From positions 1 to 44,585 of the forward strand of contig JAQWBQ010000024.1 of the NCBI GenBank assembly GCA_028706295.1: DNA of 44,585 nucleotides, in the 5' to 3' direction. The notes below the pieces were generated by a model. The model had not been told where the DNA came from, did no database searches, and saw nothing but the letters and a program-made list of their open reading frames with translations. Below, in pieces: positions 8,392-17,212 of this stretch. Numbering within the stretch: the stretch's first letter is position 1; the number at the start of each line of letters is the position of its first letter. This DNA comes from Bacteroidales bacterium. Lineage in GTDB: Bacteria; Bacteroidota; Bacteroidia; Bacteroidales; FEN-979. Both the position numbers and the translations under genes were made by a program.

Positions 8392-9342
8392 ATGGCTGAA
8401 TCAATTTCTTTAGAACAACTCAAAGCGGCGTTCGGAACCTATGTTGGGACGAATCAAAAGGATATTTTAAGGCTTTTGACTCAGCCCACCTATTCCGAGA
8501 CATTCATGACCACCAAGCAGTCCCAGGATCTCGTTTACCGGGCCACCAAGGCGGTGATTTCGGATCTTGTCCAGGGCTTCCAGGAAGGGTGGACGCCCAA
8601 AGGCAAAGCTGCATTCACCCCGGTGGAGATCATGCAACGCCGGCACAAGATCGATCTTTCCTTTTACCCGGATGAAATCATGGATTCCTGGCTCGGGTTC
8701 ATGGGGGATGAGTCGATTGACCGCAAGGCATGGCCGATCTCCAAGTACATCATCGAGCAGCTCATCATCCCCAAAGTGGCCGATAACCGGGAACTGGCCC
8801 TGATCGGCAAGGGAACCTATGTCGCCCCGGTGGAAGGAACCGCACAGGCGCTCGGCCTTTCGATGGACGGATTCGTCACCATTCTCAAACACAAGAAGAC
8901 GGCCGGGAATTCCAACATCAACTTCATCAACCTGGCGGCGCTGACTGTCGACAACATTTTTGACCAGTTGGAATCCTTCGGCGATCAGGTCGGCGACCTG
9001 TACAAGGATATGTCGATGAACATCTTCCTTTCCCGCAAATGGTTCTCCGCCTACCACCGCAAGCGCCGGGACCTCCATGGCACCGACACGAACTACGACG
9101 GCATGAAGACCATTCTGGAAGGCACCAACCTGACCCTGACCCCGCTTCCTTCGATGGCCGGTGAGAATGTGATCTTCACCACCCCGAAGGAAAATTTCAT
9201 CCGGCTGATGAACCGCAACAACGGCGCATCGAGCATCTCCGTGGAGAGCGTTGACCGCCAGATCAAGGTCTTTGCCGACTGGTACGAGTCCGTCGGATTC
9301 GGTATTGAAGAAGCAGTATTCGCGTATGTTCCTGCCACCTAA
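8392..9342 (+). CDS. Major capsid protein (HK97-like)
   Basis: A 316-residue protein following the protease-scaffold gene by 28 bases. It has the composition and layout expected of an HK97-fold capsid protein: a helical N-arm, an E-loop-like region around residues 60-90 (EIMQRRHKIDLSFYP), a helix-rich P-domain (AALTVDNIFDQLESFGDQVG) and a final strand-rich A-domain section ending IEEAVFAYVPAT. The length matches the family after loss of a scaffold, which here is carried on the protease gene. The identification rests on these features and on position rather than a diagnostic motif. Confidence 0.75.
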   Translation: MAESISLEQLKAAFGTYVGTNQKDILRLLTQPTYSETFMTTKQSQDLVYRATKAVISDLVQGFQEGWTPKGKAAFTPVEIMQRRHKIDLSFYPDEIMDSWLGFMGDESIDRKAWPISKYIIEQLIIPKVADNRELALIGKGTYVAPVEGTAQALGLSMDGFVTILKHKKTAGNSNINFINLAALTVDNIFDQLESFGDQVGDLYKDMSMNIFLSRKWFSAYHRKRRDLHGTDTNYDGMKTILEGTNLTLTPLPSMAGENVIFTTPKENFIRLMNRNNGASSISVESVDRQIKVFADWYESVGFGIEEAVFAYVPAT

Positions 9343-9354
9343 AACCAAGCAATC

Positions 9355-9912
9355 ATGTCCATACCTCTTTTTGACCTTTTTAAACCCACCGTGCGCAACG
9401 CCGGTGGCGGCGGCGGGATAAAGTCCGAGATCATCCTGATCATGGAAAGCGACATCGACTGGTCGACTTTTCCCGACCGTGATGCCGATGGCGTGACCAT
9501 CAGCTCAGATATCCCGCTGTTGACCGGGAAATTCATGCACAGTTTCTATATGACCCAGGGGACGATCAAGCCATCCCAGAAGAAACTAAAGGGCTCCAAT
9601 CAGGACTGCGGCGGCTTCGAGATCGGGGTGGAAGGCTTTTACCCGGGAATCGAAAAAGCCGTGCAGAAATGGATTGCCAATTTCGGCATTGATTTCAAGG
9701 GGATCGTCATCATCCAGAACTGCGCTTCAGCCAAACGTTACCTGATCGGCGAACCCTGCAACCTAGTGCATCTCGAAACCATCGAGACAACCTGGGGGGA
9801 GGAGATCGACAAGGACAAAGGGCACAAGTTCGGCTTCATGTGCAAACAGGGATCGCCGATGGCCTTTTACGAAGGCGCCCTAGTGATGGATCCCAATCCT
9901 CCGGTCAATTAA
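9355..9912 (+). CDS. Putative tail-tube or neck protein
   Basis: A 185-residue, beta-rich protein directly after the capsid gene (12-base gap). It has a five-glycine run near residues 17-21, a conserved-looking KKLKGSNQDCGGFEIGVEGF segment, and a C-terminal half with strands typical of tube-forming virion proteins. No signal peptide or enzyme motif. It is the last gene before a terminator and the cargo operon. A tail-tube role is inferred from position and size; a head decoration protein is an alternative. Confidence 0.5.
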   Translation: MSIPLFDLFKPTVRNAGGGGGIKSEIILIMESDIDWSTFPDRDADGVTISSDIPLLTGKFMHSFYMTQGTIKPSQKKLKGSNQDCGGFEIGVEGFYPGIEKAVQKWIANFGIDFKGIVIIQNCASAKRYLIGEPCNLVHLETIETTWGEEIDKDKGHKFGFMCKQGSPMAFYEGALVMDPNPPVN

Positions 9913-9951
9913 AATGAACCTTCTGTAGTGTTTTCATAGGTGTTAGTTGAA

Positions 9952-9979
9952 GCCTGTCGGAGAGATCCGGCAGGCTTTT
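9952..9979 (+). terminator. Terminator of the protease-capsid operon
   Basis: GCCTGTCGGA (9952-9961) pairs with TCCGGCAGGC (9966-9975), with one G-T pair, around a GAGA loop, and TTTT follows. It marks the end of the phage block before the AT-rich cargo. Confidence 0.85.
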
Positions 9980-10092
9980 GTTAATTATTAGCCTATGTTT
10001 GATTGGATTTGTTCTACATTTACGGTCAAACAAATGAAGGAATTGAAAGGGAATAATTTGTATGGAAAAGAAGTGTTGTTTATAAAAAGCAA

Positions 10093-10100
10093 TATCTTTG
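10093..10100 (+). promoter_or_regulatory. Probable -7 promoter box of the cargo operon
   Basis: TATCTTTG is an exact TAnnTTTG match 17 bases before the ATG of the XRE gene, so the transcript would have a very short leader. A TTTG at 10057-10060 and a TTG at 10076-10078 are present, but neither has ideal spacing. Confidence 0.55.
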
Positions 10101-10117
10101 CATTAAACGCAAAGTAA

Positions 10118-10336
10118 ATGGCGAATAGAGCAAGTAATAGGATCAAAGTTGTACTCGTTGAAAAAGGCAAGAGCAGTAGATGGTTAGCAGGAATGTTGGG
10201 GAAACATGAGTCTACAATCTCTCGCTGGTGCACAAATCAAGTCCAACCCCCAATAGATACCCTTTCCGATATTGCCAATATGTTAAATATTGATATCAGA
10301 GAATTACTTTCATCCACAAGAAAAAGAGTTAGATGA
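10118..10336 (+). CDS. XRE/Cro-family regulator of the cargo operon
   Basis: A 72-residue protein that is essentially one HTH_3 domain: NRIKVVLVEKGKSSRWLAGM, then GKHESTISRWCTNQVQPPID (recognition helix), then LSDIANMLNIDIRELL. This is the form of small controller proteins that sit at the head of restriction-modification and defence operons and act as dimers on their own promoter. It overlaps the next gene by four bases (ATGA), so it is co-translated with the ATPase-kinase. Autoregulation through the promoter at 10093 is likely but inferred. Confidence 0.85.
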   Translation: MANRASNRIKVVLVEKGKSSRWLAGMLGKHESTISRWCTNQVQPPIDTLSDIANMLNIDIRELLSSTRKRVR

Positions 10337-13074
10337 TGGAAGAAAGAAATTGCCTCATACTTACACAATACCGACATGATAGTGATTACAATGACTTCAT
10401 TGGAAAATATTACCATTTTCCAGCGACAGACAAGAAAAACTACCTTAAACAATTTTCAGCATTACCGATTGAAGTTGTTTATTACGAACCTGATAAAAAA
10501 GGGGAAGGAGTGTTTTATGGGTATGGCAAAATAACAAAACCGCCTTTCGTTGACAAAAAAACTCCTGATCATTACTTTGTTGAGATTTCGGGGTTTAAAC
10601 TGTTTTCAAAACCTGTGTCGTTTAAAAATGTTAACGAAGAGATTCTTGAAAAACTATACAATGCTGAGTTCTATAATTACAACAATGCGGTAAGAAAAAT
10701 TAATCCGAAATTTTTAGACGAGTTGTGTCTTGATGGAGGGATCTTATTAAATTTCAAAGCAGATGCTCACCTTATTCAGGTTTTAGGAGAACAGTTAATT
10801 GCATCTGAAAGAGTTGGTATCTTAGAATTAGTGAAAAATGCAATTGATGCCGGGGCTTCATATTGTAATGTGCGGATTGAAAATGTACCCAGTCTGCCTG
10901 AAATACCTGATACAATCTATTCTTTCACCGAGTACGAGGGGCCTGTAATTGTCGTTGAAGATGATGGAAGTGGAATGAGCAGGGAACAAATTGAACTAGG
11001 TTGGCTTAGACCTGCTTCAACCCTGAAAACAAGTGTAAAGGAAAGATTGAAACGTGAACGGGAAAAAGCAATTCATGAAAATAATTTAGAAACCTTTGAG
11101 AAATATCTGAAAATTCTAAAGGAAGAAAATAAAGGAAGGATTCCGTTAGGAGAGAAAGGTGTTGGACGATTTGCAAGCCATCGTCTTGGAAAAAATTTAA
11201 TTATCAAAACAAAAATTGTTGAGAATGACTATGAGTATCTTCTCAAAATAAATTGGGATGATTTTAATTTCCTTGATGGAACACACAAAGATTTGGATGA
11301 AGTAAAAGTTACGCTTTCAAGACAGGCACCTTCAAGAAATTATGGAGAAAGAAATAGTGGAACCCAATTAATAATCTTTGGTGGAAGAGAAGGCTTTGAA
11401 TTAAGCGTATCTGAAATAAAAGCAATCAACCAGGTAATTTTAAAACTAAACTCACCAAATCCAAATCCAAAAGCTAAGACAAAACCATTCATGGCTTCTT
11501 TCACCTGCCCGCAAGTGAGAGGATTGGATGAAGAAATTAAATACAAAGCGTTCGACCCTGTATTTACAATTTCAGGTTTAGTTGATGAATGGGGTAATTT
11601 TGAGTACGACTACGTATTTGAGCCACCCTATAATGTTCCATTAGCGAGTTTTAAATATAAAAATCAAAAACTTGATTTGAAAACCATAAACAAAGTTCAG
11701 TGGTTCAAAATTGAAAATAACCGAAGATTATGGAGGAAACCGGCTTGCGGCCCTTTTTATATACATATTGATATTTGGTACAGAGATAAACCATGGCTTG
11801 GTAGTTCTGATGACGAAAAGCAGTTTAAAAAATATTTGGAAGATTATGGAGGTATACCGATTTACCGGGATGGAATAAATGTGTTATCAGCAGAAGTTGG
11901 AACAGAAACCGATTGGCTTGGATTAAGGCAGCGACAAATAAAACAGACATATAGAATATCATATTACCATATGATTGGTAATATTGAAATTGACCAGACC
12001 ACCAATATTGATTTGATTGACAAGACCAACAGAGAAGGTATGATTAAAAACCGTGCCTTTGGTGACATGACAGAACTTGTAAAAGCGATAACTTATTTTG
12101 TTGAGTTGGATTATATCGGGAAGAGGGATGAATACAACCAACTCACTGGTGATCTGGTAAGAGAACCTAAAGCACTTAAAGGATTTCCGAAGCAGTCTGC
12201 AAAAATTATATCCAACATTAATGCAAATTACGATATCGCTTTGGATCGTTACAAACTTTTTGAGGACATAAAAGAACTTGGGGATATAAGCGAACGCAAA
12301 GGGAAACTCGTTGAACTTTCTAAATCACTCAATAACCTTGAGGACAACCTGAAGCAAATTCAAGAGGTTCAGGATATGTTAACTGAACAAGCTGGTTTTG
12401 GGCTGGGGATCGCAGTCGCGCTTCATGAAATAAGTAAAACGACTTCAAACTTCTATTATGGGGTTCTAGAAGTACTTCAAAGTGGTATATTTGAAAAATC
12501 AAAGCTTGAAGATTTAATGGACACATCACAAGCATTGGAATCTGAAATATTAAGATTAAGCCCATTGCGTGCATTGCGAAACGAAGACCCAATTCAATTC
12601 AACGTTTCAAAATCCATAAGCTATGTTCATTCAGTTTTTAAACGAAGATTTAAAGCGTTGAATATTGATTTTGACTATAATCATGACCAGGATTTTGAAA
12701 TAACAGCAAGATATGGTGCATTGAATCAAATTCTGACAAACCTTCTTGATAATTCATGCTATTGGATAGACAAACCTGAAATAACCGATAGGAAAATCAG
12801 GTTGAGAATTGATGAAAATGATAAAACAATTGTTGTTGCCGATAACGGCGAAGGAATTCATGATTCAATAATGCCATACTTGTTTCAGCCTGGATATAGT
12901 TTGAAGTTTCCTCCAAGTGGATTAGGGCTATATGTGTGCAAGCATTATATGAACTTGATGAAAAAGAGAGGAGACATATACTTGGCAAAAGACAGAGATA
13001 AAATTAAGGGATTGTCAGGTGCTCAATTCCTACTTGATTTTTCAAAAGTAATTCTCAAAGATGATAACCAATAA
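10333..13074 (+). CDS. Double-GHKL protein: Hsp90/MORC-like ATPase fused to a histidine-kinase-like module
   Basis: A 913-residue protein with two ATP-binding GHKL modules. The first has ELVKNAIDAGAS (165-176, N-box), VVEDDGSGM (207-215) and GEKGVGRFASHRLG (273-286), the Hsp90/MutL/MORC pattern. The second is a histidine-kinase core: ALHEISK with H698 as the possible phospho-acceptor, LTNLLDNS (801-808, N-box), VVADNGEGI (835-843, G1) and SGLGLYVCK (862-870, G2). A helical linker lies between about 600 and 690. The first 130 residues, with IGKYYHFPA and VFYGYGKI, may be a PUA-like (EVE/SRA type) modified-base reader; this is a weak resemblance. There are no membrane segments, so it is cytoplasmic. 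It overlaps the XRE gene by 4 and the receiver gene by 14 bases. Not a standard two-component kinase; a DNA-surveillance ATPase with signalling output is my inference. Confidence 0.85.
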   Translation: MMEERNCLILTQYRHDSDYNDFIGKYYHFPATDKKNYLKQFSALPIEVVYYEPDKKGEGVFYGYGKITKPPFVDKKTPDHYFVEISGFKLFSKPVSFKNVNEEILEKLYNAEFYNYNNAVRKINPKFLDELCLDGGILLNFKADAHLIQVLGEQLIASERVGILELVKNAIDAGASYCNVRIENVPSLPEIPDTIYSFTEYEGPVIVVEDDGSGMSREQIELGWLRPASTLKTSVKERLKREREKAIHENNLETFEKYLKILKEENKGRIPLGEKGVGRFASHRLGKNLIIKTKIVENDYEYLLKINWDDFNFLDGTHKDLDEVKVTLSRQAPSRNYGERNSGTQLIIFGGREGFELSVSEIKAINQVILKLNSPNPNPKAKTKPFMASFTCPQVRGLDEEIKYKAFDPVFTISGLVDEWGNFEYDYVFEPPYNVPLASFKYKNQKLDLKTINKVQWFKIENNRRLWRKPACGPFYIHIDIWYRDKPWLGSSDDEKQFKKYLEDYGGIPIYRDGINVLSAEVGTETDWLGLRQRQIKQTYRISYYHMIGNIEIDQTTNIDLIDKTNREGMIKNRAFGDMTELVKAITYFVELDYIGKRDEYNQLTGDLVREPKALKGFPKQSAKIISNINANYDIALDRYKLFEDIKELGDISERKGKLVELSKSLNNLEDNLKQIQEVQDMLTEQAGFGLGIAVALHEISKTTSNFYYGVLEVLQSGIFEKSKLEDLMDTSQALESEILRLSPLRALRNEDPIQFNVSKSISYVHSVFKRRFKALNIDFDYNHDQDFEITARYGALNQILTNLLDNSCYWIDKPEITDRKIRLRIDENDKTIVVADNGEGIHDSIMPYLFQPGYSLKFPPSGLGLYVCKHYMNLMKKRGDIYLAKDRDKIKGLSGAQFLLDFSKVILKDDNQ

Positions 13075-13945
13075 AACGATCAAAATATTCTTGATTGACG
13101 ACGAATTCCCGAAAATACCTGAATTCACGGCATCATCCATTTATGATTCGGCAATCAATTCAGAAAATCTATATCACCTTGCCATTACTCAAACTTGGAA
13201 AGGCCTTCAACCGTTGCAGCAACTTATCAAGGACATTGTAACAAGTCAAGCGAGTAAGGACAACCATATCAGTCTTAACGGATACACAAAGCCGACCCAG
13301 TGTTTGAATGATATTGATAGCGGATCCAAACCGGATGTTTTAATTTATGATTGGGAATACGGAATGCCTAACCCAACTGAATCACAAGGTTGGCTTCTAG
13401 AGATACTTTCAAATACAGATGCTTTTGTATTTATCTATTCAAAAGTTAGAGACGAACTCCCACCGTTCCTAAACAAAAAAGTATTTGATGAATATGCCCA
13501 CAGGTTTCAATTGTTCCTCAAAGGAAGCTCAACTCATTCAATTTTTTCATCTGAAGAGTTCATGCTGCAGTATATTTTGGGTAAGGTATCCGACAGCGGA
13601 AGAATAAAAATTCAGGGCTTTGATATTGAGTTTACGTCAAACGATTTCTTAAAAAAATCCTCGGATATTCTTTACCTTGAAAGAGTGTTTGGAAGAATGT
13701 ATCTACTTGAAGAATTTAAAAAATATCAATTTACTCTTAATAGCGAAACAATTAATAATTTACTGAACGATTCCAAAGGATATTTGTATTTCAGTGAAGC
13801 AAAGGGGTTGCTGATTAATCCTGACGAAATCACATTAGTTAATAAATTGATTCCGCTTCAGGAATTATCATATTCATCTGTTGTACAGCAGTATTCAATC
13901 TACAAACTTGAAGAAGCCTTGGAAAAAGGAACAGCAATAATTTAA
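13061..13945 (+). CDS. Receiver-like protein paired with the ATPase-kinase
   Basis: A 294-residue protein whose N-terminal part has the marks of a response-regulator receiver domain: IKIFLIDDE with acidic residues D13 and D14, DVLIYDWEYGMP with probable phospho-acceptor D97, VFIYSK with S127, and LFLKGSS with the conserved-type lysine K154. The span between the first and second acidic motifs is longer than usual (about 80 residues), so it is a divergent receiver with an insertion. The C-terminal 135 residues match no DNA-binding output domain that I recognise. The 14-base overlap with the double-GHKL gene supports a kinase-receiver pair. Its output could be direct protein binding or an unknown effector fold. 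Confidence 0.7.
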   Translation: MITNKTIKIFLIDDEFPKIPEFTASSIYDSAINSENLYHLAITQTWKGLQPLQQLIKDIVTSQASKDNHISLNGYTKPTQCLNDIDSGSKPDVLIYDWEYGMPNPTESQGWLLEILSNTDAFVFIYSKVRDELPPFLNKKVFDEYAHRFQLFLKGSSTHSIFSSEEFMLQYILGKVSDSGRIKIQGFDIEFTSNDFLKKSSDILYLERVFGRMYLLEEFKKYQFTLNSETINNLLNDSKGYLYFSEAKGLLINPDEITLVNKLIPLQELSYSSVVQQYSIYKLEEALEKGTAII

Positions 13946-13950
13946 CATTT

Positions 13951-14472
13951 ATGCCAGCATTAAATAGCACACATATTGCCGTTTTACAACCGCTTATCAA
14001 TCCTTTTCAAAGAAGTCCAACAAAAACAATAGAGACCGATTTAAAAGAGGGAGAGGGTCATAATGATGAATTCCTGAATTTCATTCATGATGGAATAAAT
14101 AACAATCCACCTATTCAGTATACTCAAATAACTGTTACAGAGCTCACGGAATATGAAATACTAAGAGGAGGCAGTTGTCGACATAGATGCTTTCTTTGGG
14201 TGATTGATGCCATTAGTATTAAAATTATTTGGGAGGGAACTAGAAATGTTCTTCGTTCATCAATTGGAAAGCCCTTCGTTTGTCATACAAATATTACGGC
14301 CTGTAGCCAAGCATACATCGGAGGTGAAATGTATTTCTGTGAAGACGGAAATATTTATGTGAATTTTAAGTCAGACAGATATGGAAGGCCTGAAACTGAA
14401 GAAAAAAAACATATGGCAATACAGTATATTCGAGATGTCGGATATCAAAATGTAGTACCAATTGAATTGTGA
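13951..14472 (+). CDS. Unknown fourth protein of the cargo operon
   Basis: A 173-residue protein beginning 5 bases after the receiver gene and ending 7 bases before the methyltransferase. No family was recognised. The second half is rich in potentially catalytic or metal-binding residues: GGSCRHRC (about 73-80), CHTNITACSQAYIGGEMYF (about 110-128) and NFKSDRYGRPE, then a final helix and strand ending in VVPIEL. No signal peptide or membrane segment. Because no restriction nuclease is visible in the operon, this protein and the C-terminal part of its upstream neighbour are the main candidates for the effector. That is inference. Confidence 0.65.
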   Translation: MPALNSTHIAVLQPLINPFQRSPTKTIETDLKEGEGHNDEFLNFIHDGINNNPPIQYTQITVTELTEYEILRGGSCRHRCFLWVIDAISIKIIWEGTRNVLRSSIGKPFVCHTNITACSQAYIGGEMYFCEDGNIYVNFKSDRYGRPETEEKKHMAIQYIRDVGYQNVVPIEL

Positions 14473-14479
14473 CACTATT

Positions 14480-15505
14480 ATGCAACTTTATTCAATCGAT
14501 ATATTTAGCGGTGTTGGTGGTTTAACCGAAGGCATGCATCAAGCAGATTTTAAGACACAAATTGCTTTTGAAATTGATGTGTTCGCATCGAAGGCCTATG
14601 AATTGAACCATTGTGACACTGCCGTTATTACAAAAGATATTCGTAAAGTTTCTATTGCCGAAATCAAAAAAAAATTGAATGGCAAAAAAATACATTTGCT
14701 TGCCGGTTGTCCTCCTTGTCAGGGGTTTAGTTCCATTAGACGGCTGAACAGAACACAGCCTGTTGTTGACGACCGAAACGATTTGTTAATGGAATATGTG
14801 CGAATTGTAAAAGCATTAAAGCCCTACACAATAATGTTAGAAAATGTCCCCGGACTCGTAGATTATAATTTGTTCCGTAAGGCACTTGAGATTTTAAAAA
14901 GAGTCGGGTATAAGTGGATTGATTTTAAAGTTGTGAATGTTAAAAACTATGGAGTGCCTCAAAGCAGGCGAAGATTGGTTTTGGTAGGTTCAAGGTTAGG
15001 CGAAATACAAGTTGCTAAACCAGTAGAAGGAAAGCAAACAGTAAGACAGACTATTAGCGATTTACCATTACCTGAAGTTTCAAATGATCCATTACATAAA
15101 ATATTTCCAATTCACACTCCCGAAGTTCAAAAACGGATTGAGTTAACTCCGAAAAATGGAGGAAGTAGAAAAGATTTGCCTGAAAAATATTCGCTTAAAT
15201 GTCATAAGGCAGAAAATATTGGATTTAATGATGTTTACGGCAGATTACGTTGGGATGATTACTCAACCACCATAACTGGTGGATGCCTAAATCCCTCTAA
15301 AGGCCGTTTTTTACATCCGGAACAGAACCGTTGCATATCTGCAAGGGAAGCTGCTCTCTTGCAATCATTTCCAATGGATTATAAATTCCCAATAGATGTA
15401 CCCAGAGCAAATTTAGCACTAATGATTGGGAATGCGCTGCCTCCCATATTCAGTTATATTCAGTCAGAAAATATTAAACAGCATTTGCTTACTCACCTCG
15501 GTTAA
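14480..15505 (+). CDS. DNA (cytosine-5) methyltransferase of the cargo operon
   Basis: A 341-residue C5 methylase with all major motifs in order: SAM-binding FSGVGGLTEGM (motif I, about 9-19), GCPPCQGFSS with catalytic Cys80 (IV), ENVPG (VI), QSRRR (VIII), a target-recognition region around 190-270 with TTITGG (IX side), and IGNALPP (X). The start is the ATG at 14480; an in-frame TTG at 14462 lies inside the preceding gene. The target site cannot be read from sequence. It methylates host DNA, so the operon may tell self from non-self by 5mC. It is clearly different from the Dcm-type enzyme at 22903. Confidence 0.95.
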   Translation: MQLYSIDIFSGVGGLTEGMHQADFKTQIAFEIDVFASKAYELNHCDTAVITKDIRKVSIAEIKKKLNGKKIHLLAGCPPCQGFSSIRRLNRTQPVVDDRNDLLMEYVRIVKALKPYTIMLENVPGLVDYNLFRKALEILKRVGYKWIDFKVVNVKNYGVPQSRRRLVLVGSRLGEIQVAKPVEGKQTVRQTISDLPLPEVSNDPLHKIFPIHTPEVQKRIELTPKNGGSRKDLPEKYSLKCHKAENIGFNDVYGRLRWDDYSTTITGGCLNPSKGRFLHPEQNRCISAREAALLQSFPMDYKFPIDVPRANLALMIGNALPPIFSYIQSENIKQHLLTHLG

Positions 15506-15706
15506 TGTATTATCAGTAAAACGTGGTTCTTATACCGGGAATATCGCTATTTTAAACAAAACAATGCATCATCAATAAGTTCAGTAATGATCTGATTAGA
15601 ACTTCGATCCATTATACCCCAAAGCGTTCATACCATCTTTTGCCTATTTTTATAGTTCCTGTTTCATGTCCTTTTCCTGATGTAATTGCAGCGATACCTT
15701 CGCCGC

Positions 15707-16357
15707 ATGGACCATGAGATCTTCACCTGGCTAAACTCTGACCTGGATTATCCTTCAGGACTTTCACTGTACGACAGGTACTGCCACAATTCCAACTTGG
15801 GCAGAATACTGCGTATTGGGGGATCCACAGGGAAGAATCGGTTGACCCTGGCCTACGAGTTGGGCAAAGTCATTGGCCCCATGATTTCCAACCATTCAGT
15901 CAAATCCGAAGACCCCGGGAACCCGGAGGAACAAAAGCCACCGGCAAGAATCCCGGCCCTTCAGATTGACGATCTCCGCCAGCAGCAGAAAATGATCTAC
16001 AAGATGCTGGATAACCTCCATGCGATTTTGGAATTCCGGCCAACCGAGGAAAGGAAGGAGATCGCCTTCCGGATTCTTGACCTTGATGACCAGCTCAAGG
16101 AAATGGCCTGCCAGATCGCCCACTATGAGAAACATGGGGTAATCCCTGTTAAGCAAACCCAGGAGACAAAGCGGAAACTTTCCGAACTCAATGATGCCGA
16201 GTTGATCCTGTGGCAGCGCAATCTCCGGACGTATGTGACCAGGTACAAAAGACTGGTGGAAAAATCGAAAACGCCGGAAACACTTTCCCGGAACCAGCAG
16301 CTTTTGGATCAATACCAGGATGAACTGGCAGAAATCAACCAACGCCTGAAACGATGA
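15707..16357 (+). CDS. Hypothetical phage protein with coiled coils
   Basis: A 216-residue protein (ATG at 15707; an in-frame TTG at 15686 would add seven residues). A globular N-terminus of about 70 residues is followed by a proline-rich linker and a long charged helical region (about 85-216) with probable coiled coils. It resumes the higher-GC phage DNA after the AT-rich cargo and overlaps the next gene by four bases (ATGA), so it belongs to the packaging operon. The 180 bases before it hold nothing recognised and mark the right edge of the cargo. Confidence 0.6.
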   Translation: MDHEIFTWLNSDLDYPSGLSLYDRYCHNSNLGRILRIGGSTGKNRLTLAYELGKVIGPMISNHSVKSEDPGNPEEQKPPARIPALQIDDLRQQQKMIYKMLDNLHAILEFRPTEERKEIAFRILDLDDQLKEMACQIAHYEKHGVIPVKQTQETKRKLSELNDAELILWQRNLRTYVTRYKRLVEKSKTPETLSRNQQLLDQYQDELAEINQRLKR

Positions 16358-16947
16358 GCCTGTTTTCGACCGAAGATCTCAAAAGGAAAAAGGCTGATAA
16401 AGCCGGTTCCGGAGGAACGGCCTCCGTGGGGACGACCCATTTGACAATAGGCAAGGCGAATGAAAAATTGCACCAGGTGTTTGGTCAGGTTGCACAGAAC
16501 CAGTCTGTCCATTACGTTTCCCTGGGTGATTGGTCAACGCATGACCTGCTATTCTTCCTGCTTGAACGTACTGGTCCTGCAAGGGTCTATTTCACTACTT
16601 GGGCAATATCCGAATATGCTATCCGGCAATTGTACCAGTTCATTGAACAAGGACTGATCCTGGAACTGAAAGGCATATTCGATTATCGCAACGGCATCCG
16701 CAAACCGGCCGAGCTGCAGTTCTTACAGAAGATCACCACCGACATCAAAGCGGCTAAGTGCCATGCCAAGGTCACCGTGATCGAGAACGACCATTGGGGA
16801 ATCAGCGTAGTGGGATCTGCTAACTACACCCGGAATCCCCGCATTGAGGCAGGAGTGTTGTGCTGCGACAAAGTGGTTGCCGCATTTCACCGAGACTGGA
16901 TTTTAAGTGAACTTTCAAACAATAGCGTATTCGATGGAACTGAATGA
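16354..16947 (+). CDS. Phospholipase D-like domain protein
   Basis: A 197-residue protein with one PLD-type active site: CHAKVTVIEND (H137, K139) followed by VVGSANYTRNPRIEAGV, an HxK...GSxN arrangement. The preceding strand-helix pattern (ARVYFTTWAISEYAIRQLYQ) also suits the PLD fold. Single-motif PLD proteins dimerise to form the active site; members include nucleases and lipases. In this packaging cluster, just before the terminase genes, a DNA-processing role is plausible. The usual aspartate of HxKxxxxD is replaced by a less standard spacing, so activity is uncertain. Confidence 0.65.
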   Translation: MSLFSTEDLKRKKADKAGSGGTASVGTTHLTIGKANEKLHQVFGQVAQNQSVHYVSLGDWSTHDLLFFLLERTGPARVYFTTWAISEYAIRQLYQFIEQGLILELKGIFDYRNGIRKPAELQFLQKITTDIKAAKCHAKVTVIENDHWGISVVGSANYTRNPRIEAGVLCCDKVVAAFHRDWILSELSNNSVFDGTE

Positions 16948-17212
16948 AACCATGCTCAGCGACCTGGAAACTTATGCTTCGCTGATGTTTGCCAAAAGCG
17001 AAATCGCCGTGATCATGGAGGTGGATCCCCGTGATCTGTCCGAGCTGATCGATGATCCGCAGTCTCCGGCCGGAAAAGCTTTTCAGCGTGGCCGGCTTAA
17101 GCGTGAAGCCGAGCTTCGAAAGGGGATCTTCGACCTGGCTCAGAACGGATCTTCGCCGGCACAGACACTGGCCCTGAAACTCGTGGAAAACGCCAAAGCC
17201 GACGATCTATGA
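16934..17212 (+). CDS. Small DNA-binding-like protein of the packaging operon
   Basis: A 92-residue helical protein starting at ATG 16934, overlapping the PLD gene by 14 bases and the next gene by 4 (ATGA). Residues 15-50 (YASLMFAKSEIAVIMEVDPR) look like an HTH, and KRGREAELRKGI-like basic helices follow. It resembles the HTH domains found near terminase small subunits and may be an accessory terminase or DNA-binding factor. An in-frame ATG at 16907 lies deeper inside the previous gene and is less likely. Confidence 0.55.
   Translation: MELNETMLSDLETYASLMFAKSEIAVIMEVDPRDLSELIDDPQSPAGKAFQRGRLKREAELRKGIFDLAQNGSSPAQTLALKLVENAKADDL

Noticed and set aside
14462-14479. TTG start for the cargo methyltransferase
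   Set aside because: It lies inside the upstream gene; the ATG at 14480 starts just before motif I in the usual way.
9980-15706. Direct repeats marking the ends of the cargo operon
   Set aside because: I compared the two edges by eye and saw no convincing repeat, so the mode of insertion is not resolved.
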